Position numbers and translations under genes: made by a program. From Flavobacteriales bacterium UBA6693 (GTDB lineage Bacteria; Bacteroidota; Bacteroidia; Flavobacteriales; Weeksellaceae), in NCBI GenBank assembly GCA_002454815.1, contig DKJL01000010.1, positions 124,001 to 188,000 on the forward strand: 64,000 nucleotides of DNA. The letters are read 5' to 3'. Of the stretch, positions 26,708 through 34,885 are shown piece after piece. Each line of letters begins with the position of its first letter. Positions within the stretch are counted from its first letter, which is position 1. Under the pieces are notes generated by a model that was given only the letters and a program-made list of their open reading frames with translations, did no database searches and was not told the origin of the DNA.

Positions 26708-27495
26708 TGATTCACCAATTAGCGGCCGTAGACAAGAGAGCCGATATCGGCAAGAATGTAATTGTAGAACCTTTTACCACGATCGCCGGTGATGTTGAAA
26801 TCGGTGAAGGTACCTGGATTGGCTCAAACGTGACCATCATGGATGGTGCACGCATCGGTAAAAATTGCCGTATTTTTCCGGGCACCGTTATTTCTGCCAT
26901 TCCGCAGGATCTCAAGTTTGATGGAGAAGATACGCAGGTGATCATCGGCGACGGCACTACCATCCGCGAATGCGTTACCGTAAACCGCGGTACCAAAGCA
27001 TTGGGACACACCAAATTAGGTAAAGACTGTCTCATCATGGCTACCTCGCATATCGCACACGATTGCATTATCGGTAATAATGTGATTATCGTTAATGGTT
27101 GTGGGATCGCGGGACATGTAGAAATCGGTGACTTTACTGTTATGGGCGGGCTTTCCGCAGTGCATCAGTTTGGTAAAATTGGCAAACATGTCATGATTTC
27201 CGGTGGCACGCTCGTTCGCAAGGACATCCCACCTTATGTAAAAGTGGCACGCGAACCTATGACTTATGCGGGAATAAATTCCGTCGGGCTGCGCCGCCGC
27301 GGTTTTACCAACGAAAAAATCTTTGAAATACAAAAAATTTACCGGGCTATTTTTCAAATGAAAATGAATGTTTCACAGGCATCCAGTTTCATCGAAAAAG
27401 AAATGCTGCCGACCGTGGAGCGCGATGAGATACTTGAATTCATCCGGAATTCTCCGCGGGGAATCGTGAAAGGTTACGGCACAGGTAAGGAATAA
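26707..27495 (+). CDS. lpxA: UDP-N-acetylglucosamine O-acyltransferase LpxA
   Basis: 262 residues, normal length. A hexapeptide-repeat beta helix covers residues 1-190 (VEIGEGTWIG, ARIGKNCRIFPG, HIAHDCIIG with the catalytic His), then a helical C-terminal domain with GLRRRGFTNEKI. It performs the first lipid A step, acylating UDP-GlcNAc at O3. The start shares one base with the lpxC/fabZ stop, so the three lpx genes are surely one operon. Confidence 0.96.
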   Translation: MIHQLAAVDKRADIGKNVIVEPFTTIAGDVEIGEGTWIGSNVTIMDGARIGKNCRIFPGTVISAIPQDLKFDGEDTQVIIGDGTTIRECVTVNRGTKALGHTKLGKDCLIMATSHIAHDCIIGNNVIIVNGCGIAGHVEIGDFTVMGGLSAVHQFGKIGKHVMISGGTLVRKDIPPYVKVAREPMTYAGINSVGLRRRGFTNEKIFEIQKIYRAIFQMKMNVSQASSFIEKEMLPTVERDEILEFIRNSPRGIVKGYGTGKE

Positions 27496-27510
27496 AAGCG
27501 AAATTACCGA

Positions 27511-27527
27511 CTCGGCACACCGCCGAG
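27511..27527 (+). other. Stem-loop in the lpxA-efp spacer
   Basis: CTCGGC (27511-27516) and GCCGAG (27522-27527) form a perfect 6-base GC-rich stem with a 5-base loop. No T-run follows, so it is more likely an RNA-processing or attenuating hairpin than a terminator. Confidence 0.4.
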
Positions 27528-27552
27528 CCACTCAATATTAAACAAATTATAC

Positions 27553-28116
27553 ATGGCTACAAGCAACGATATTAAAAAAGGAATGTGCATCGAGTTCAGT
27601 AATGATATTTTTAAAATTATTGATTTTCTTCACGTTAAACCCGGAAAAGGTCCGGCCTTCGTACGTACTAAAATGAAATCCGTAACCAACGGAAAAGTGT
27701 TGGAAAATACCTTCTCAGCAGGTCACAGAATTGAAGAAGTGAAAGTAATGACGCGCAAATTCCAGTATCTGTACGAGGACGATAACGGTTTTCATTTCAT
27801 GAATAATGAAGATTTTTCTCAGATTTATCTGGACAAAGAAATGATCGAAAATTCTCAGTTCATGAAAGCGGGCGAGGAGGTTACCATCATTCTGAAAGAC
27901 GCCGACGAGTCACCGCTTTCTGCCGAAATTCCACCGACCGTTTACCTTGAAGTTGTAGAAGCCGACCCTGGTGTAAAAGGAAATACCGCTACCAACGCAC
28001 TGAAAAATGCTACCGTAGAAACCGGTGCACGTGTGATGGTGCCGCTTTTCATTGAACCGGGCGACAGAATAAAAATCAATACCGAAGACGGCAGTTATCT
28101 GGAACGTGTGAAATAA
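27553..28116 (+). CDS. efp: Translation elongation factor P
   Basis: 187 residues, three-domain EF-P. MATSNDIKKGMCIEF opens the KOW domain, HVKPGKGPAFVRTKMKS holds the modifiable tip lysine (the GKG loop), and VETGARVMVPLFIEPGDRIKINTEDGSYLERVK is the conserved C-terminal OB fold. EF-P relieves stalling at proline runs. It sits inside the lipid A operon between lpxA and a second lpxD-like gene. No EF-P-modifying enzyme is in the window. Confidence 0.96.
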   Translation: MATSNDIKKGMCIEFSNDIFKIIDFLHVKPGKGPAFVRTKMKSVTNGKVLENTFSAGHRIEEVKVMTRKFQYLYEDDNGFHFMNNEDFSQIYLDKEMIENSQFMKAGEEVTIILKDADESPLSAEIPPTVYLEVVEADPGVKGNTATNALKNATVETGARVMVPLFIEPGDRIKINTEDGSYLERVK

Positions 28117-28137
28117 ATCGCAGAAAAATACCTGTTT

Positions 28138-29040
28138 ATGACATTTGCACAACCTCAAAAGCTTTCTGAGCTTGCCGAACTTACGGGCGCGCGCATGATT
28201 GGCGATGCAGATTTTCCCGTGCTCGGCACCAACGAAATTCACCGCGTGAAGAGCGGTGATGTCGTATTTGTAAACCATCCAAAATATTACGACCGTGCGC
28301 TGCAGTCTGCCGCCACCGTCATACTGATCGACAAAGAAGTGGAATGCCCGCCGGGAAAAGCTTTGCTGATTTCGGAGGATCCGTTCGAAGCATTTAATAA
28401 AATCAATCTGCATTTTACCAAGATCACGCACTTTGGCGAAACGCTTCACGAGCTGGAGGTGGGCGACAATACCCAGATTCATCCTTCGGCCGTGATCGGG
28501 AATAATGTGAAGATCGGCAGTAACTGTATTATTTATCCGAATGTAGTCATCGGTGACCGTACGGAAATCGGTGACAACGTCATCATCCAGTCCAACACGG
28601 TCTTGGGTGGCGACGCATTTTATTACAGGAAGACAGAACATCGTTTTGAACGATTGGTTTCGGTGGGCAATGTGGTGATCGAGAACAACGTAGAAATCGG
28701 AAACGGCTGCACCATCGACCGCGGCGTCACTGATTCCACCATCATTGGTGAAGGTTCTGTGCTGGACAATCAAATCCAGATCGGGCACGATACCATTATC
28801 GGCAAAAAATGTCTGATCGCCTCACAGACCGGTATCGCAGGCTGCTGCATTATCGAAAATGAAGTCACCATCTGGGGCCAGGTCGGGATGGCTTCCGGTG
28901 TTCGAATCGAGTCGGGAACCGTCTTGCTGGCAAAATGTGGCGTGAACCGCGATCTGAAAAAAGGAACCTATTTCGGACCTATCGCCGAAGAATTCAAACA
29001 GTATTTAAGAAAAGAAGTGAAGCTTAAAAATTTGAAATAA
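28138..29040 (+). CDS. Second LpxD-like acyltransferase
   Basis: 300 residues, about 40 shorter than lpxD at 24286. It keeps an N-terminal LpxD-like domain (AELTGARMIGDADFPVLG) and the hexapeptide helix with IQIGHDTIIG, where the His lines up with the LpxD catalytic residue, but the DGFGFQP block reads DAFYYRK and the C-terminal helical part is short. It may act on a different acyl donor or sugar, or be a divergent LpxD. Its fixed place after efp suggests a lipid A or cell-envelope role. Confidence 0.8.
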   Translation: MTFAQPQKLSELAELTGARMIGDADFPVLGTNEIHRVKSGDVVFVNHPKYYDRALQSAATVILIDKEVECPPGKALLISEDPFEAFNKINLHFTKITHFGETLHELEVGDNTQIHPSAVIGNNVKIGSNCIIYPNVVIGDRTEIGDNVIIQSNTVLGGDAFYYRKTEHRFERLVSVGNVVIENNVEIGNGCTIDRGVTDSTIIGEGSVLDNQIQIGHDTIIGKKCLIASQTGIAGCCIIENEVTIWGQVGMASGVRIESGTVLLAKCGVNRDLKKGTYFGPIAEEFKQYLRKEVKLKNLK

Positions 29041-29049
29041 CCAATGCGC

Positions 29050-29084
29050 TTGCCCGTGCATTCAAATATTATTGAGTAATTTTG
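29050..29084 (+). promoter_or_regulatory. Promoter of sucD
   Basis: TTG at 29050-29052 and TAATTTTG at 29077-29084, spaced by 24 bases, slightly longer than the usual 17-23. The start codon at 29122 leaves a leader of about 30 bases. Confidence 0.55.
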
Positions 29085-29121
29085 TAAGCATTAGTATTTA
29101 AATAAAATTAAAAAATAAAAG

Positions 29122-29994
29122 ATGTCAGTATTAGTAAACAAAGATTCTAAAGTAATCGTACAGGGTTTTACCGGAAATGAAGGAACTTTCCATGCCGGAC
29201 AAATGATCGAATTCGGAACCAACGTGGTCGGTGGAGTAACTCCGGGCAAAGGCGGCTCCGAGCATTTGGGAAAGCCGGTATTCAACACTGTTGCTGACGC
29301 GGTAGAGAAAGCAGGCGCTAATGTGAGCATCATTTTTGTGCCGCCGGCATTTGCAGCAGACGCAATTATGGAAGCGGCTGACTCCGGCATTAAAGTCATC
29401 GTTTGTATTACAGAAGGTATTCCGGTCGCCGATATGGTGAAAGTGAAAGCCTATCTTGCTGACGAAGACAGTAGACTTATTGGGCCAAACTGCCCAGGGA
29501 TTATTACTTCAGACGAAGCAAAAATTGGTATTATGCCAGGTTTCGTTTTCAAAAAAGGAAAAGTAGGGATCGTTTCTAAATCAGGAACTCTAACGTACGA
29601 AGCTGCCGACCAGGTAGTGAAAGCGGGGTACGGAGTTTCTACAGCGATCGGTATTGGTGGCGACCCGATTATCGGAACCACGACAAAAGAAGCTTTGGAA
29701 TTATTCATCAACGATCCGGAAACAGAAGCCGTAGTGATGATCGGTGAAATTGGCGGAAACCTGGAAGCTGAAGCAGCAAGATGGTACAAAGAAAACGGTT
29801 CTAAAAAACCGGTTGTCGGCTTTATCGCTGGACAAACTGCTCCCAAAGGAAGAACCATGGGACACGCAGGCGCGATAGTTGGCGGTGATGAGGATACGGC
29901 ACAGGCTAAGATGGCGATCATGAGAGAAAACGGCATTAACGTTGTCGATTCTCCAGCCGAGATCGGTGCAACTGTAGCCAAAGTTCTTGGCTAA
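29122..29994 (+). CDS. sucD: Succinyl-CoA ligase, ADP-forming, alpha subunit
   Basis: 290 residues. VQGFTGNEGTFHAGQMI, GGVTPGKGG, SRLIGPNCPG, GIVSKSGTLTYEA and the phosphohistidine segment TMGHAGAIVGG are all present. The enzyme forms ATP or GTP from succinyl-CoA in the citric acid cycle. The beta subunit gene sucC is not in the window, which is common in Flavobacteriia, where the two genes are often unlinked. A terminator follows. Confidence 0.97.
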   Translation: MSVLVNKDSKVIVQGFTGNEGTFHAGQMIEFGTNVVGGVTPGKGGSEHLGKPVFNTVADAVEKAGANVSIIFVPPAFAADAIMEAADSGIKVIVCITEGIPVADMVKVKAYLADEDSRLIGPNCPGIITSDEAKIGIMPGFVFKKGKVGIVSKSGTLTYEAADQVVKAGYGVSTAIGIGGDPIIGTTTKEALELFINDPETEAVVMIGEIGGNLEAEAARWYKENGSKKPVVGFIAGQTAPKGRTMGHAGAIVGGDEDTAQAKMAIMRENGINVVDSPAEIGATVAKVLG

Positions 29995-30016
29995 AAAGCA
30001 GCTTTTATAGTAAAAT

Positions 30017-30052
30017 AAAATTCCATCGGCCTACCGATGGAATTTTTTTTAA
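30017..30052 (+). terminator. Bidirectional intrinsic terminator between sucD and the ABC permease
   Basis: A perfect 13-base stem (AAAATTCCATCGG at 30017-30029, CCGATGGAATTTT at 30034-30046) with a CCTA loop and a T-run. An A-rich stretch on the other side allows it to serve the convergent minus-strand gene too. Confidence 0.92.
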
Positions 30053-30079
30053 TTTAAGTTTTTGCGTCCTCGCCGAAAA

Positions 30080-31387
30080 TTAATTCCTAACCCACTTCCA
30101 CAATTCTTTTGCTGTTGCTTTGTTGCCGTACATTAAGATGCCGACACGATAAACTTTGGCTGCTATATAAATCATCAACAATGTAGAAAGCAAGAGCAAC
30201 ATTACAGAAACAAGGATCTGCCAAATTGGGACACCGTAGGGAATGCGCGCAATCATCGCAACAGGTGATGTAAAGGGAATCATCGACAGCCAAAAGCCCA
30301 GCGGCCCTTCTGGGTTATTCATAATCGTAATGCTGCCGTACATGCCCAGCATCAGCGGAATAATGGCAAACAGCGTGAACTGCTGCGTCTCGGTTTCATT
30401 GTCCACGGCCGAGCCGATTGCCGCATACATCGAGCTGTAAAAAACGTAACCCAAGAGAAAGAATATAATGAAAACACCGATGATCAGCGGAACATTCATA
30501 TCCAGCAAAATATGCGACACTTCTCCGGCAGTCTGGCGGAAATCCAGTTGCGTTGTACCCGGCGAAGCACCGGCAAGCTGCTCCTGCATAGCGCTAAAAC
30601 CCGTGTTCAGTACCAGCGCGCCCGCGACTGCCATTGTAATCCAAACTCCGAACTGCGTCAGCGCCACCAGCGTCACGCCCAGGATCTTGCCCATCATCAG
30701 TTCGAAAGGTTTTACGGAGGAAATAATAATTTCCACCACGCGGTTATTTTTTTCTTCCAGCACACTGCGCATTACGCGTACGCCATAAATGATGATGAAC
30801 ATAAAAACGGCGTACATCAGTACCATCGCCAGGCCCGATTTTACCCCGAAAGAAAGATCGCTGTCGGCTGCTTTTTCATCGACCACGTTTCGGGTATTCA
30901 GGCTGAATCCGCGATCCAGCTCAGTCATCTGGTCTTCCGAAAGCCCCAGTGTTTTAATTTTCTCTTTACGTACCACTTTGGCCAAGTCCGAAGCGATCCC
31001 CGTTTTCGTATCAAACCCGATCTTTTTATTGATCAGAAGTTGGGTTTCTTTTTGTAATGTCGTGTAGTCGTTATTCTGCAATGTTGGAATGACGAGCAGG
31101 CCTTCAATTCCGTCCATATCTTTAAGCGTTGCCGTGAGCGCCTTCTCGTTGGTGGCGGGCACAAAGACATATTTAATTTTTTTCGTGCTTTGCAGTTGGT
31201 TTACGAACAAACCACTTTTATCAATTACATTAAAGGTGCTGGAGCTTTCATTCGCTTTAAACATAAAAGCAATGAACGCCCCGAAAGCAATCATCAGTAC
31301 CGGCGCCAGCAGCGTAAGAATGATAAAGGATTTCTTCTTTACCTGAGTAAGATATTCACGCTTCGTGATAAGAAAGATATTTTTCAT
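30080..31387 (-). CDS. ABC-2 transporter permease, NatB-like
   Basis: 435 residues. One membrane segment at the N-terminus (KKKSFIILTLLAPVLMIAFGAFIAFMF), a large extracytoplasmic region to about residue 175, then five to six membrane segments; the loop VLEEKNNRVVEIIISSVKPFELMMGKILG is typical of ABC-2 permeases of the NatB/YhaP type. It pairs with the ATPase just upstream (17 bases). Such pumps export sodium or small peptides; the substrate here is unknown. Confidence 0.85.
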   Translation of the reverse strand: MKNIFLITKREYLTQVKKKSFIILTLLAPVLMIAFGAFIAFMFKANESSSTFNVIDKSGLFVNQLQSTKKIKYVFVPATNEKALTATLKDMDGIEGLLVIPTLQNNDYTTLQKETQLLINKKIGFDTKTGIASDLAKVVRKEKIKTLGLSEDQMTELDRGFSLNTRNVVDEKAADSDLSFGVKSGLAMVLMYAVFMFIIIYGVRVMRSVLEEKNNRVVEIIISSVKPFELMMGKILGVTLVALTQFGVWITMAVAGALVLNTGFSAMQEQLAGASPGTTQLDFRQTAGEVSHILLDMNVPLIIGVFIIFFLLGYVFYSSMYAAIGSAVDNETETQQFTLFAIIPLMLGMYGSITIMNNPEGPLGFWLSMIPFTSPVAMIARIPYGVPIWQILVSVMLLLLSTLLMIYIAAKVYRVGILMYGNKATAKELWKWVRN

Positions 31388-31404
31388 AAATCTTTAAATA
31401 CAGT

Positions 31405-32346
31405 TTAAACAGTTGGTGCCGAGACGAATTGAGGGCGGGAGGCACCACTCACCGCACTGATGAACACCTCGTTCATGCTGGGTATTTTTTCTTCAAAAGC
31501 ACGGATGGTTCCGATGTTCATCAAACTGTTCAGTAATGAATGCTGATCTTGGTTATTTTTTAAATTAAAGGAGACCAGTTCATTTTCAGCAGAGTATTCT
31601 TCCACGCCGAAGGTTCTTCTGAACTGCTCAAAAGCTGCCAGATCCACCCCTGCCAGCGTTACATTAAAAATATTCTTTTTAAACTGTTCCCGTACATCGA
31701 ACACTTTTCCGTCTAACACCTTTCTTGATTGGTTGATCAGGGCTACATAATCGCACATTTCCTCCACACTTTCCATACGGTGGGTCGAAAGGATGATGGT
31801 GGTGCCGTTATTTTTCAGATTAATGATCTGGTCTTTGATCATATTTGCATTCACAGGATCGAACCCGGAAAAAGGCTCATCCAGAATCAGCAGTTTCGGG
31901 CGGTGGAGCACGGTGACTACAAACTGGATTTTCTGCGCCATTCCTTTGGAGAGTTCGCTGAGTTTTTTCTTCCACCACTGGTCAATCTGCAGTTGGTCGA
32001 ACCAATACTTCGCCTGCGTCAGTGCGTCGTTCTTCGTCATGCCTTTCAGTTCACCGAAGTACAGCAGCTGGTCTCCCACCGTCATATTTTTATAGAGCCC
32101 GCGCTCTTCCGGCATATAGCCGATTTGCCGGATATGCTGGGGATTCAGTTTTTGACTGTTGATAAAAACATTTCCCGAATCGGCCTGCGTAATTTGATTG
32201 ATGATTCGGATAAAAGTGGTCTTACCCGCACCGTTGGGGCCAAGAAGGCCGTAGATACTTCCTTCCGGAACATTAATGGAGAAATCCTCGAGCGCGGTTT
32301 TCTTCCCGGCATTGTAGGTTTTAGTGACATTTTCTGCTTTCAGCAT
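31405..32346 (-). CDS. ABC transporter ATPase, NatA-like
   Basis: 313 residues. GLLGPNGAGKTTFIR (Walker A), MPEERGLYKNMTV (Q-loop region), LSKGMAQKIQFV (signature), LLILDEPFSGFDPVN (Walker B) and a switch His in LSTHRMES complete an ABC ATPase, followed by a 90-residue regulatory tail. It drives the permease encoded next. Start ATG at 32346. No clear promoter was found upstream. Confidence 0.92.
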   Translation of the reverse strand: MLKAENVTKTYNAGKKTALEDFSINVPEGSIYGLLGPNGAGKTTFIRIINQITQADSGNVFINSQKLNPQHIRQIGYMPEERGLYKNMTVGDQLLYFGELKGMTKNDALTQAKYWFDQLQIDQWWKKKLSELSKGMAQKIQFVVTVLHRPKLLILDEPFSGFDPVNANMIKDQIINLKNNGTTIILSTHRMESVEEMCDYVALINQSRKVLDGKVFDVREQFKKNIFNVTLAGVDLAAFEQFRRTFGVEEYSAENELVSFNLKNNQDQHSLLNSLMNIGTIRAFEEKIPSMNEVFISAVSGASRPQFVSAPTV

Positions 32347-32559
32347 CCAATTAGTTTTGTACGATTAGTCCTTTAAATATGGGAAAAGTTACGGAAATTC
32401 AGTTGTATTTTCAGTCTCATCTTTAGATGAGTTTTCGATTGGATTTTTTACTCCGGAACATTAAGCTTTAAACGAAAAAGACAGCGAACACAAATCACGT
32501 ATTTACTCGTCAGTTTTTTTCTTTTAAAAGCCCGGGATAAAATATCTTTTATTTTGCAC

Positions 32560-32991
32560 TTAACTCCACAAAAACCACGGAATCAAGTAAGCAATGATGG
32601 AAAAGGCGATGCCGTAACAGATGAGTATTCGTTTGTATTTTCCGCGGCTGCTTATTCCTGCTTTTTTTGCTTTGCTGTAACCCATTGTAATTAAAATTGC
32701 CGCGAGAATCATACCCACCGGATGCTCTACTAAATAGAAACGTGAAATGGGATGACCCATTGAATCCACTGAGAAATTATTTTTGCCAAGTGGCGAAAGA
32801 AAGTATAGAATAAAGCCGATACTAACCTGCGTATGTATTAAGAACAAGCCTGTCAATGCGGTTATTTTTGAGCATTTTCCAAATGGTTTTTTACGTAAAA
32901 ATGAGATAAGAATAATCATTACAATAAGGAACAGGCCAAATAATAAAATCATCCCTAGAAGATTATGTGCTTCCTTTAAACTGATATACAT
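32560..32991 (-). CDS. Four-TM protein with conserved-looking histidines, function unknown
   Basis: 143 residues with four membrane segments. His9 (AHNLLGM), a His in LFLIHTQVS and a His in VEHPVGM lie at or inside the membrane segments; this spacing is like small haem b membrane proteins, but no family signature is certain. I recall similar flavobacterial proteins carrying unreliable names. The gene stands alone; a 213-base spacer without recognisable signals separates it from the ABC ATPase gene. Confidence 0.65.
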   Translation of the reverse strand: MYISLKEAHNLLGMILLFGLFLIVMIILISFLRKKPFGKCSKITALTGLFLIHTQVSIGFILYFLSPLGKNNFSVDSMGHPISRFYLVEHPVGMILAAILITMGYSKAKKAGISSRGKYKRILICYGIAFSIIAYLIPWFLWS

Positions 32992-33058
32992 ATCGAGAAT
33001 TTTTTCTGCAAAGATACCGGTAAGAAAGCCTTATCACATGTGACTTATAAAGCAGATT

Positions 33059-33958
33059 TTAGGACAAAGCAATCATTTTGCGATATTGCACCGGCGAGAT
33101 CTGCGCATGTTTTTTAAAGAATCTGCTGAAATAAGAGCGATCTTCAAAACCCAGTTCAGCCGCAATTTCACCGATGTCTAAAGTGGTCTGCGTCAGCAAA
33201 ACTTTTGCCTCAAGATTACAGGTTTCATTGATGATCACCGACGCAGATTTTCCCGTTTCCTTTTTAATGATTTTATTCAGATGATTGGGAGAAATGTGCA
33301 GGAGCGCCGCATACTCCTGAACGCTTCTCATTTGTTTAAAATTTTGCTGAAGCTTGTCCTTAAATTCAGTTAGAACCGGGTGGTAAAAGGGAGGATTCCG
33401 CGTTTGGTTTTGAAGTAAAACAGAAACTTCCGCAATAAACGCTGCGAGATAAAATGGAATCAAAGAATAATTGGAAGGAATCTCTTTGCGGTTTTTATAT
33501 AAAAATAAAATTCGGGTAAGCAAGGGTTCCAGAATTTCGATTTGTTCTTTTTCGAAGCTTAAAAGATTTTCGGAATCGGCCTGCGTATTCCACATTTTTA
33601 AGGAAGTCTTGCCCGCCAGAAATTCATTAGAAAAATGACAAAAATATCCCTGTAAATCCTGACTGACCAAAGTAGTGGTAGTAATGTTGTTTTTCGGAAC
33701 GAGCAAAAAGTCGCCAGCTTTTAAGTGAAATGTTTCCAAATTAATGGTTCGCACCATTTCACCCTTCTGTACAAAAACGAAATCGTTCACGGTCTTTCTG
33801 TGCGGTGGCAAGGGCAGTTTCAGGTCAACATATTCATCTTTTAGGGAATGAATAAAAAAGTGATCAATGCGATTGTCATCTAATAATTCATTGTCGGGAT
33901 CGTTGATGTGTTCAGTCTTGAAGAGAAGCGGTCGTAAAGTTTCAATTTTAGCCTTCAC
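33059..33958 (-). CDS. AraC-family transcriptional regulator
   Basis: 299 residues, GTG start at 33958. Residues 1-170 form a cupin-like sensing domain. The C-terminal 100 residues hold two helix-turn-helix motifs: MRSVQEYAALLHISPNHLNKIIKKETGKS and LDIGEIAAELGFEDRSYFSRFFKKHAQISPVQYRK, the AraC signature. The ligand is unknown and no obvious target gene is beside it. Confidence 0.9.
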   Translation of the reverse strand: MKAKIETLRPLLFKTEHINDPDNELLDDNRIDHFFIHSLKDEYVDLKLPLPPHRKTVNDFVFVQKGEMVRTINLETFHLKAGDFLLVPKNNITTTTLVSQDLQGYFCHFSNEFLAGKTSLKMWNTQADSENLLSFEKEQIEILEPLLTRILFLYKNRKEIPSNYSLIPFYLAAFIAEVSVLLQNQTRNPPFYHPVLTEFKDKLQQNFKQMRSVQEYAALLHISPNHLNKIIKKETGKSASVIINETCNLEAKVLLTQTTLDIGEIAAELGFEDRSYFSRFFKKHAQISPVQYRKMIALS

Positions 33959-33996
33959 ATTTTTTATTTAACAGTCCTAAATATTTCATAAAATAG

Positions 33997-34175
33997 TTAC
34001 ACCTCAAAACAATAATCTGCGTAGAAATGATCTGCTTTTTCCATCACCACACCCATTTCTTCTAAAGTAAAAACTTCCAAAAACCGACAAATGAAATATT
34101 AAAGTGCGGTATTCCACGGAAACCGTTCCGGTAATGCTGCCACATTTCTTTCAAAGCTGATTTTTTAACTTTCCA
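33997..34175 (-). pseudogene. Frameshifted fragment of a second dusB 3' end
   Basis: On the minus strand this encodes WKVKKSALKEMWQHYRN then FRGIPHF and, after a one-base deletion, FLEVFTLEEMGVVMEKADHFY up to a TAA at 33997. It aligns with the last 50 residues of the intact DusB at 34886 (EMRQHYSNYFRGIPHFKEF, FLEVLSMAQMAEVIAQTEEFYHE). The distance from HF to LEV is 20 bases here against 21 in dusB, which proves the frameshift. DNA similarity is clear but not close, so the copy is old or came from a relative. Upstream of the Trp codon no similarity is seen. Confidence 0.85.
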
Positions 34176-34269
34176 ATCTGCACCCGTTGCTGTTGGTTTT
34201 TATAAAAAAAATAAAATGATTTTAGGAAGATTTTATCAAAATCCTGTTTTTAGAGGACTTTGCTTTTCT

Positions 34270-34791
34270 TTATTTTTTGATGAATTTTTTCATTTCACCA
34301 TTTTCCAATTTTATTACATAGGAAGATTTTTGCAGATTGGAGATGTCAATTTCTTCCTTGTTTGCAACTCTTCCGTACATTATTTTCTTGCCTGAAACAT
34401 CGTAAATAATATAATTGCTTGCCACCTTAAAACCTTCAACCTGTATGCTGTTTTGTGCAGGGTTTGGATATAATTTTAGACTAAATGATTTAGAACTTGA
34501 TTCAGCTATGCCTAAAGTAGAATCTTTTAGATCTAAAGTTGATTCCTTTTGAATATTGTAATCAGAGATAGTTTTGCTGTCTTCAAGAACATCATTATTA
34601 AAAGTTAAAATCTGTCGGTTGATGGGGATGTCAATTTGGTCAGATATTTTTTGTTTTACTTCCAGGATGGTGTTTCCCCCTTCAACTTCTAATTTTAAGA
34701 TGCCATAATTTGCAGTGTTAATGTTAATTTTCATTCCAAATAAATTGCTGGACAGTAAGAGGAATGGAATGAAGAAAAAAAGATTTTTCAC
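34270..34791 (-). CDS. Secreted ubiquitin-like protein with T9SS type A sorting domain
   Basis: 173 residues. Residues 1-19 are a signal peptide ending SSNLFG. Residues 20-89 align without a gap to ubiquitin residues 1-70 with 35 identities counted by eye, including LEDSKTISDYNIQKESTL (ubiquitin LEDGRTLSDYNIQKESTL); Lys27, Lys29 and Lys63 are kept, Lys6, 11, 33 and 48 are not. The hydrophobic patch Leu8, Ile44, Val70 is lost and there is no C-terminal Gly-Gly. From about 102 a T9SS type A domain follows (LYPNPAQNSIQV, YDVSGKKI, final KKFIKK). Base composition is visibly more AT-rich than the neighbours. Cleavage of the signal peptide would leave Met1 of the ubiquitin fold as the first residue. 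Confidence 0.88.
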   Translation of the reverse strand: MKNLFFFIPFLLLSSNLFGMKININTANYGILKLEVEGGNTILEVKQKISDQIDIPINRQILTFNNDVLEDSKTISDYNIQKESTLDLKDSTLGIAESSSKSFSLKLYPNPAQNSIQVEGFKVASNYIIYDVSGKKIMYGRVANKEEIDISNLQKSSYVIKLENGEMKKFIKK

Positions 34792-34885
34792 CAGGATTAT
34801 TTATAATAATTTGAAAGAGAACAATATACAAAAATGCAGTAACAGCATACTTATTTATAATAAGTCGACAGGTGGATTTTCTTTT

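Noticed and set aside
30512..31057. Plus-strand frame opposite the ABC permease
   Set aside because: Shadow of the permease gene; His/Gln/Arg-rich translation without motifs.
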